Origin: Candidatus Omnitrophota bacterium
Lineage (GTDB): Bacteria; Omnitrophota; Gorgyraeia; Zapsychrales; JAHFFX01
DNA length: 32,121 bases
Direction: 5' to 3'
Assembly (NCBI GenBank): GCA_023247725.1
Contig: JAHFFW010000027.1
Location: forward strand, 1 to 32,121
Below the pieces are notes generated by a model that ran no database searches, had not been told where the DNA came from, and saw only the letters and a list, made by a program, of their open reading frames with translations. Positions 25,785 through 32,121 of this stretch are shown piece by piece. The translations under genes and the position numbers were made by a program. Numbering within the stretch: the first letter of the stretch is position 1; every line of letters starts with the position of its first letter.

Positions 25785-26975
25785 TTAATGATCGACGAGA
25801 CTGTGATACAGTTGAAGATATTGTTCGCGGGCGATCTCCAAGGAATAATGTTGTTCAATAAACCCCCGGGCCTGTTTTCCAATCCGTTCCCGAACGGCCT
25901 GATCCTGAGCCCATTCATTGATTTTGGTCCAAATGGTATCTGGCTCTTCCAGCGCAAAAACAAACCCGTTATCCGATTGGATCAATTCCTTGGTGTAACC
26001 CAAGTTGGAAACAATACTAGGAAGAGCGCAGGCCATGGCTTCCAGAACCACACTGGGCAATCCTTCCCGCCGCGAGGGAAGAATAAAAATATCCGCCGAC
26101 TGATAGCAGGAAGCAATGTCCGACTGAGCCTCCCAAAAATAGATATGATCCGATAAACCATGTTTGCCGATGAACTGCCTGACCGCCTGCGAAAAATCTG
26201 GATCGAAGTTCTGATTACCGATGATCCAAAGCCGAATCCCTTGATTGAATTTCTTATTCTTCCGCATTTGTTCCAAAAGCAGGTCAATTCCCTTTTCTTT
26301 CAAGATATTGCCCACGAAAAGGACAATCGTATGCTCTTCATTCAGGCCTAAACCCCGACGGATTTCCCGCTTCTCGGCCGAAGTGACAGGACAAAACTTT
26401 TCGGTATCGATCCCGTTGGGAATTTTTACGGTCTGGCATCGGGACGGCAAAAGCCTGGAATAAAAATTCCGGATTTGTTCGGTCAAAGCGACCACACAGG
26501 TGGACTTGCCGATCGTCCAGGCCTTGAGACTGGCAAATTTGCCGGGTTGAATCCTCTCTCCGTAATAAGAAGTGCTGACTACAATAAATTTTTTCTTTAA
26601 AATTTTGGAAATAAGGGCCGCACAATAGCAAAAATGATCGGTGTTCGTTTGCAAGAAATCGTATTTTCTTCTCAACCAGAATAAATAAAAGCCCACCAGC
26701 ATAATGGCCCCGATCTTTTTCTTCAGAAAGACGGAAGAAATCTGGTGGATTTCGAGCTGATCACGGATTTCTTTTTGAACGAAAAACAATCGGGTGGGAC
26801 TTGGGCGGGTCGTCAGAAGATAAACATAGCACCCGTTTCCGGCCAGGGCCTGGGCCTTGGAGAAGGCCTGCCGGTAACTGCCGTGAAATCCTTCGTGAGG
26901 GTCATTGGTGAGAATGCAGATGCGTTGACAGGAATCACTTCCCAAGAGATCACCTTTTTTTGTTGGCTGTTTCAT
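25785..26975 (-). CDS. Glycosyltransferase family 4
   Basis: 'TIVLFVGNILKEKGIDLLLEQM', 'IFILPSRREGLPSVVLEAMACALPSIVSNLGYTKELI'. ATG at 26975 (ATGA overlap) preferred over 27158. Confidence 0.92.
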   Translation of the reverse strand: MKQPTKKGDLLGSDSCQRICILTNDPHEGFHGSYRQAFSKAQALAGNGCYVYLLTTRPSPTRLFFVQKEIRDQLEIHQISSVFLKKKIGAIMLVGFYLFWLRRKYDFLQTNTDHFCYCAALISKILKKKFIVVSTSYYGERIQPGKFASLKAWTIGKSTCVVALTEQIRNFYSRLLPSRCQTVKIPNGIDTEKFCPVTSAEKREIRRGLGLNEEHTIVLFVGNILKEKGIDLLLEQMRKNKKFNQGIRLWIIGNQNFDPDFSQAVRQFIGKHGLSDHIYFWEAQSDIASCYQSADIFILPSRREGLPSVVLEAMACALPSIVSNLGYTKELIQSDNGFVFALEEPDTIWTKINEWAQDQAVRERIGKQARGFIEQHYSLEIAREQYLQLYHSLVDH

Positions 26976-28114
26976 GCGAGATGCAGGATCAATCGATCGG
27001 CAATCCGACGGTAATTTCGTTCGAAAATACCGAATCTTCGATATCGCACATTGAGAAACTGTTGGGCCAACCGGTTGCACCTTGGTGAATCCTTTTTTCG
27101 ACTGCCCAGCCCCCCAATGACGTTGAGGTATTCCTGTGCCTGTTGGACGATCGAACATTCCTGGCGCAAAGTTTCAAAACCATTCTGAACACAGGTGAAA
27201 GTTGTTTCCAGGGAAAGCCGTTCGACCGCCTTTTCTAATTCGGCATAATAATTTTTTTTAAACCGCATCCCGCCATTAACGTGATAAAGGATGCAGTTAT
27301 CCGAATTCAAAACTCCGGACCTGGTCCGGTCCAAATCGGGGGCCAAGATCATGCATCCGCAGCTCATGGCCTCTAACAACGAAATGGAAAGCCCTTCGTA
27401 ATACGAAGTCAAAAGAACCGCCTGAGATTCCTTCATGAGTTTTCTAACTTCAGCTCGATCCAATTGATCGTGCCAAACGATATTCTGGCTTTGCCTCGCC
27501 AGCCAGGGTTTGACCCAACCACTGCCGACGACGTGAAGGGTGTATCCATATTTTCCCAGAATCTGGGCCGCGTACTTGAGCCAATGGGCCCTCTTTTGTT
27601 CCATCTGCAGGCGGCCGATCCAAAGGACCTGTTTCTTTTTCCGATAAGTTGGTAGATGAGGTTCCAAACGTATCCCATTATTGATGCGAAATACCGGGGT
27701 CGCAATATTCCATTTTCCGACGATCTCACGCACTGGCGCGGAAACGCAAATAAAGGCATCTACCCGATTGTTTCCCAAGAGCTCGCGCTTGACGATCGAT
27801 TCTTTGGCTCCATGGATCGTCGCGATCTTAATAATTTTAGAATCCATCTTGTCCCAGGTTTGAAAGGCGGTCCAGGACGTTGCCGAGATCACACAGAAAA
27901 TCTGGTTCTTTTCAATGATGGTCATGACCTTGCGGTTTTTTTCCTCTTGAGTTTGTCCGTCGATGTTGAATGGACTTTCGCTTTCATAGTACCCCGCCAC
28001 TTCGCACCAAACCCCCTGCCTTTTGAATTCCTGGCTTAGGTCCATGGCCCAGGACGCCACGCCGCTGCCATCTTTTGGGTTAATCTTTTTATCGATCACG
28101 ATAAGAATTTTCAT
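26972..28114 (-). CDS. Glycosyltransferase family 4
   Basis: 'KILIVIDKKINPKDGSGVASWAMDLSQEFKRQG', 'QVLWIGRLQMEQKRAHWLKYA', 'VLLTSYYEGLSISLLEAMSCGCMILAPDLDRTRSGV'. Confidence 0.9.
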   Translation of the reverse strand: MKILIVIDKKINPKDGSGVASWAMDLSQEFKRQGVWCEVAGYYESESPFNIDGQTQEEKNRKVMTIIEKNQIFCVISATSWTAFQTWDKMDSKIIKIATIHGAKESIVKRELLGNNRVDAFICVSAPVREIVGKWNIATPVFRINNGIRLEPHLPTYRKKKQVLWIGRLQMEQKRAHWLKYAAQILGKYGYTLHVVGSGWVKPWLARQSQNIVWHDQLDRAEVRKLMKESQAVLLTSYYEGLSISLLEAMSCGCMILAPDLDRTRSGVLNSDNCILYHVNGGMRFKKNYYAELEKAVERLSLETTFTCVQNGFETLRQECSIVQQAQEYLNVIGGLGSRKKDSPRCNRLAQQFLNVRYRRFGIFERNYRRIADRLILHLA

Positions 28115-29550
28115 TATCCAGAAATTCCGCCATTGCGGTTGCCATTGGACATTTCCTGTCTTCTTAAGGCCAGGATGATTGCGCCCAACATATAAATTGG
28201 GTAAGTCATGTACATATCTTCAAAAGCCGTGACAATAAAGGCCATGATGGCAATAAATAAAAGGTTGCAAAGACTTCCCATGGCCGCCCCGCGCCAGAAT
28301 GAGGAATATTGAGGAGAAAAGATAACGGATCGGACCTCGCCTATCAATTTCATGAGGAATAAAAAATAAAGGATAAAACCCAAAGGCCCTAACTCGCCCC
28401 ATAAAGCGATCGCCGAAGTCCAGGGAAAGTTGAATGTGGATCCCCGGCTACCCGGACTCATATTGGCCACAATGCTGTAGACGTACTTTTCATACAAAGG
28501 CGCTTTATTTTTGCTGGCTATTTTACTGGCATAAGTTCCCGGCCCGGCCCCGATGATGGCCCCGCCATGCAGCTCTTTGGGCAGCTTCAGAAAAAGATTT
28601 TGGTAGGACTGGAATTTTCCCGATGCCTTCAATTCATCAAGATTGAGTTTTTCTAACTGCTTCTCTCCGAGGATTTGGGGGGCACAAAAAAAGGCGATCG
28701 GAAAAATCAGAAGAAGGAAAACGATCACTGGAAAAGGAATTTTTTGGCGAATGAAGCAAATCAAGAAAAATAAAATCAAAGGAATGATGACAAGGACATG
28801 GTAGGTATGGGTCAGGTGCAGGCAGACGGCAGAAAAGATCGATAAAATAAGGAAAAGAAAACTTTTGGTGTACAAAAAAATGAACCCGGTTAAAAAGAAG
28901 ATGGCTAAGAGCAGATATCCCAGGTGATGCTGCAGTCCTTCTCCCAAGGAACCCGTGCCGATATCTAAGAGGTCTCCCTCCCCCAAACCCAAAGACAGGC
29001 CACTGTAGACCTGTCCTATAATCAGGCAACCTTCCACCAATCCAATGGCAATCAGAAAATAGATTAAGCGTTTGAGCTGATGTTCGTTCCATTCGCTTTC
29101 GGCAATCATGTACAGAATGGCGAACGGCTTTAACAGCGTGGCGGTGTAATTCACGAACGTTACCGGTGAGATCGCATTAAGGCAAGCTGAAACAAAAATG
29201 ATCAGGCAGAGGCCAAAGGCATATTTTTTATATCCAGGGGTAGGCATCGGTTTTTTTTCGAAACTCTTATGGAGAAGGAAAAGACTTAAAAGCCCATAGG
29301 TCAATGCTTCATCCAGATAACTTTGGAACGGAATCGACAAATGCAGGGCACCGAGGATGGTATTGCCAAAAAAAAGATAACTCAGAACCGCATAAAGGAA
29401 GACATTCTGAAAGCGGGTATACAGCAATACGGAAATAAAATAAATAAAAATGAAAATAAAAGGTAACCCATAAACCTTCCCCAAAAGGACCAGTCCAACC
29501 GAGATTCCCAATAAGGCCGTTAAACATAGATTGAAGATGGAGATGATCAT
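28114..29550 (-). CDS. O-antigen polymerase/ligase-like membrane protein (Wzy-like)
   Basis: About 478 aa, polytopic; long loop with 'GAGPGTYASKIASKNKAPLYEKYVYSIVANMSPGSRGSTFNFPWTSAIALWGELGPLGFILYFLF' typical of Wzy/WaaL. ATG at 29550 overlaps the upstream stop. Confidence 0.82.
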   Translation of the reverse strand: MIISIFNLCLTALLGISVGLVLLGKVYGLPFIFIFIYFISVLLYTRFQNVFLYAVLSYLFFGNTILGALHLSIPFQSYLDEALTYGLLSLFLLHKSFEKKPMPTPGYKKYAFGLCLIIFVSACLNAISPVTFVNYTATLLKPFAILYMIAESEWNEHQLKRLIYFLIAIGLVEGCLIIGQVYSGLSLGLGEGDLLDIGTGSLGEGLQHHLGYLLLAIFFLTGFIFLYTKSFLFLILSIFSAVCLHLTHTYHVLVIIPLILFFLICFIRQKIPFPVIVFLLLIFPIAFFCAPQILGEKQLEKLNLDELKASGKFQSYQNLFLKLPKELHGGAIIGAGPGTYASKIASKNKAPLYEKYVYSIVANMSPGSRGSTFNFPWTSAIALWGELGPLGFILYFLFLMKLIGEVRSVIFSPQYSSFWRGAAMGSLCNLLFIAIMAFIVTAFEDMYMTYPIYMLGAIILALRRQEMSNGNRNGGISG

Positions 29551-30755
29551 AGCCTGTGCGCACAAAGATTTAGCCGAGGATTTTTTTCCTCATAGACTTT
29601 TTGATAAAGTTCTTCCATATGAATCGCATAATTCTCCACATTTTGGGTCTGCATGGCCTTCTCTCGTGCCCTTTGGCCCATCTGCTCAGCAAGTTCGAAA
29701 TTCCTCAACAAAAAGCTCACCCTGTCAGCAAAGGCCTCGGGGTCATGTGCAACCCGAAAGCCAACGTCATCGGAAATAATTTTTTCTATGCCGGGAAGAT
29801 CCGTCGTGACGACCGCGTTTCCGCAAGCCATGGCCTCGAGCAGGCTTTGAGTCCCGTGAGATTCGCAGGCGGTGGTTTGTACAAAGATCAATCCCTCGGC
29901 CAGAAAGGGAATTGGATTCGCCACATAACCTTTCAAATCCAAAATTTTCTGGTCTACGAAAGGTTTTGCCATTTTTTGAATGGACCGGTTCAGAGACCCC
30001 GTTCCCAGCATCATAAAGTAAGACGAATTTCGTAATTCGTCTGGAATTAGTTCGATCATCTGAATGAACATTTCGGGGTGCTTCATAGATTCCAGGCGCG
30101 CCAGGAAGATGACATTCCTGCCTTTCTTCCCTAAATAGGTTCTCGAATAATCCGTAAAACTGCAGGGAGCGACTTTCATATTCTTGCAGACGATGCCATT
30201 CAGGCTCAAAGAGTTCTTCATGTTTTCTGCAAGGATATCCAAGGCGTCAGCCCGGCCCAGAGCCCGGGACTGGTATTGAGGGATTTTGTCCTCGGAATGG
30301 ACATACGACATGACCTTGACAATTTTGCGATGGGGTACATGGTCAACGAGATTGACGCCTTTCAGGATCCCATGAATGATATCGGGTTTCCAGACGGCCA
30401 TCATCTTTCTGACCTGTTTTTCAATAAGAACCTTATTCAGGCGCCAGCCAATGGCATGAATAATTTTCGCCCAAAAATTTGAGAAGCCCTTCCCAATCCC
30501 TTCTTGCAGATCTGCCCCGAGCCTGTTTAAAGTCAACCCAACCAAGTGAATATTTTCCGGCCGGTTAAATTTGATTCCGGCATCGGTTAAAAGCTGATGG
30601 AGGGTTCGATTTATGATGAGTTTGTAAGAATATTTTCCGTGCGTTGATAAAAAATTGAAAAGGTTGGTATAGCGTTTTTCCGCTCCTCCGATTGAATAAC
30701 TGATGAGCACCATCAAAACCTTCAACTGGCCGGGCATTGTTCTGGAATCAGGCAT
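29547..30755 (-). CDS. Glycosyltransferase family 4
   Basis: 'KVLMVLISYSIGGAEKRYTNLFNFL', 'NVIFLARLESMKHPEMFIQMI', 'FVQTTACESHGTQSLLEAMACGNAVVTTDLPGIEKII'. Start 30755 or 30737 preferred over 30827. Confidence 0.9.
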   Translation of the reverse strand: MPDSRTMPGQLKVLMVLISYSIGGAEKRYTNLFNFLSTHGKYSYKLIINRTLHQLLTDAGIKFNRPENIHLVGLTLNRLGADLQEGIGKGFSNFWAKIIHAIGWRLNKVLIEKQVRKMMAVWKPDIIHGILKGVNLVDHVPHRKIVKVMSYVHSEDKIPQYQSRALGRADALDILAENMKNSLSLNGIVCKNMKVAPCSFTDYSRTYLGKKGRNVIFLARLESMKHPEMFIQMIELIPDELRNSSYFMMLGTGSLNRSIQKMAKPFVDQKILDLKGYVANPIPFLAEGLIFVQTTACESHGTQSLLEAMACGNAVVTTDLPGIEKIISDDVGFRVAHDPEAFADRVSFLLRNFELAEQMGQRAREKAMQTQNVENYAIHMEELYQKVYEEKNPRLNLCAHRL

Positions 30756-31932
30756 GGTTGGCGACCTTTGACAGGACCTGCAAATATTTTTCCGCCGCGC
30801 TTTCCCAGTTAAAGTGAGTTTCCACATGCCGACGGCAATGGTGGCTCATCTCTTCGATTTTGTCGGGATGAATATAAAAATGCCGGATCCGGTTAGCCAA
30901 TTCATCCGCATCCGCAAGGGGGAATAAATATCCGACCTCGGGAGTGATCATTTGCCGAATACCGCCCACATCGCTGGCAATAACGGGCAAATTCATGGCC
31001 ATCGCTTCCAGCACCACCAGGCCCTGCGGCTCGAATATGGAAGGGAGAACAAACAAATCCGAGGCCGACATCAATTCCTGAAACTTCTGGCTCTGATTGG
31101 AAACAAATCCCATGAACTCAACGGGTAACCCCTCTGCCTTTTTAAACATATCTTTCGTATAATCTGAAACGTATTCCCGTTCGTTAAACGAGCCGCTATA
31201 GGATCCGACGAGCAAAAGCCGCAATGTCGGAATCTGCCCAACCAATTTCTGCACAGCTTCGATAAGGACATGAATACCTTTGATGTGATGAATCCTCGCG
31301 ACGCAGATCACAATAAAATCACTTTCTGAAAAACCCAACAGAGCCCTCGCCTGTTTTTTATCCATACTAGAAAATTGCTGCACCTGGATCCCATTGGGAA
31401 TAACTTCCACATTGGCCCGCCCCATCTCATCCTTAATGTATTCGCCCAGCGCAATCGTTACGGTTGAATGGTGCACCACCCATCGATGTATGACTTGATA
31501 TAAAGCCCCGAGCTTTTTTCTTTTCATCGACGCCGGGGTCCAAGTGTGACAAATGTAGATGAGGCCTTTGCGGAATAAAAGCTGCAACAAAAAAGCGGTC
31601 CTATATTCATGAACCATGAGGATATCGAACCTCTGCTTTTTTGTTTGCGTATCGACCGCTTTAACAAAACGGTATTCGTTAAGCCACATTTTGAAGAAAC
31701 GTTCCTTGCCGGTTTTTTTATGGAGGGCTGCGACAGATCGGGGAATGGCATCAACCTCAATAAACTCCTCGTCCAGCAACTTCGATCTTTGGATGTCATT
31801 CTTGATATCGATGACGGTGACCTTATGGCCTTTCTTTATAAACTCTCGGGTGAGATTATAGATATCGGAGGTAACGGGTCCCATCTCCTCCGATCCATAA
31901 AATCCACTGCCGGCAATTTGAAGAATGTGCAT
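30748..31932 (-). CDS. Glycosyltransferase family 4
   Basis: 'MHILQIAGSGFYGSEEMGPVTSDIYNLTREFIKKGHKVTVIDIKND', 'VICVARIHHIKGIHVLIEAV', 'LFVLPSIFEPQGLVVLEAMAMNLPVIASDVGGIRQMI'. ATG at 31932 with GAGGG upstream. Confidence 0.92.
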   Translation of the reverse strand: MHILQIAGSGFYGSEEMGPVTSDIYNLTREFIKKGHKVTVIDIKNDIQRSKLLDEEFIEVDAIPRSVAALHKKTGKERFFKMWLNEYRFVKAVDTQTKKQRFDILMVHEYRTAFLLQLLFRKGLIYICHTWTPASMKRKKLGALYQVIHRWVVHHSTVTIALGEYIKDEMGRANVEVIPNGIQVQQFSSMDKKQARALLGFSESDFIVICVARIHHIKGIHVLIEAVQKLVGQIPTLRLLLVGSYSGSFNEREYVSDYTKDMFKKAEGLPVEFMGFVSNQSQKFQELMSASDLFVLPSIFEPQGLVVLEAMAMNLPVIASDVGGIRQMITPEVGYLFPLADADELANRIRHFYIHPDKIEEMSHHCRRHVETHFNWESAAEKYLQVLSKVANHA

Positions 31933-31943
31933 ACATCCCTCGC

Positions 31944-31969
31944 ACTCTATCAAAACTAATGCATAGAGT
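31944..31969 (-). promoter_or_regulatory. 5' leader hairpin next to the Shine-Dalgarno of the first gene of the right operon
   Basis: ACTCTAT (31944-31950) / ATAGAGT (31963-31969), adjoining GAGGG and ATG at 31932. Confidence 0.35.
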
Positions 31970-32002
31970 TTTGCAAAATTTTCTCGATTCTCATTAAGTG
32001 AC

Positions 32003-32121
32003 TAGAACTCATCTCATAAATAGTTTCTGAGCAAAATTACGATGCAACCAAGTTGAACAAACGTTAAAAAGTTCTGTGCATGATATTCATAACGAACTGT
32101 CACACGTCTAAAGTTTTGGAG
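32003..32121 (-). mobile_element. Inner end of a second, inverted copy of the same IS5-family-like element (partial)
   Basis: Perfect reverse complement of 2-120 (119/119). Confidence 0.85.
32014..32121 (-). pseudogene. C-terminal 35 aa of an IS5-type transposase (partial, continues off the window)
   Basis: Minus strand reads [35 protein letters not shown], identical to the left copy. Confidence 0.8.

Noticed and set aside
25775-25963. N-terminal extension of the GT4 at 24719 (ORF-track start 25963), and likewise 26976-27158 for the next GT4
   Set aside because: The extensions overlap upstream coding sequence and lack GT-B similarity. Internal ATGs with RBS or ATGA coupling are better starts.
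1-32121. Linear extrachromosomal element (Borg-like or linear plasmid) with terminal inverted repeats and inward-facing gene blocks
   Set aside because: The 119-bp terminal repeat translates as an IS5-type transposase C-terminus, and no replication, partition or telomere-resolution genes are present. IS copies at contig ends explain the repeat better.

Overview
The window is a surface-polysaccharide (EPS / O-antigen / capsule-like) biosynthesis region. My guess for the host is a Gram-negative-type bacterium, possibly Omnitrophota-like, judged from DUF2079, COG5610-type HAD and ptsP content; this is inference only. A left operon on + (436-12111) carries two tandem DUF2079 membrane proteins, a UbiA-type (decaprenyl-phosphate phosphoribosyltransferase-like) prenyltransferase, two FkbM methyltransferases, glycosyltransferases, a GDP-mannose 4,6-dehydratase-like enzyme, a Wzx-type flippase and a SAM methyltransferase. 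A three-gene minus operon (15577-12157) has a glycosyltransferase and a split COG5610-like HAD protein. The centre (15775-20556) holds a HAD remnant, an AbrB/PIN toxin-antitoxin pair, a full HAD phosphatase, ptsP, a RelE/ParE toxin-antitoxin pair and tRNA-Pro(TGG). A tightly coupled minus operon (31932-20701) contains five GT4 enzymes, a Wzy-like protein, a heparin-lyase-I-like polysaccharide lyase, a fusion of an (alpha/alpha) barrel-like domain with a GT26 (WecG/TagA) domain, and WecB. Both window edges are perfect 119-bp inverted copies of one sequence. It translates as the C-terminus of an IS5-type transposase ([35 protein letters not shown]), so the locus lies between two inverted IS copies whose transposase genes point inward. 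The most interesting items are the IS-bounded architecture, the barrel-GT26 fusion, the in-frame-deleted HAD copy that forms direct repeats around a toxin-antitoxin cassette, and a perfect 16-bp hairpin embedded in the ptsP 3' end at a convergent TTAG stop overlap. All family calls come from reading the sequences by eye; no searches were run.
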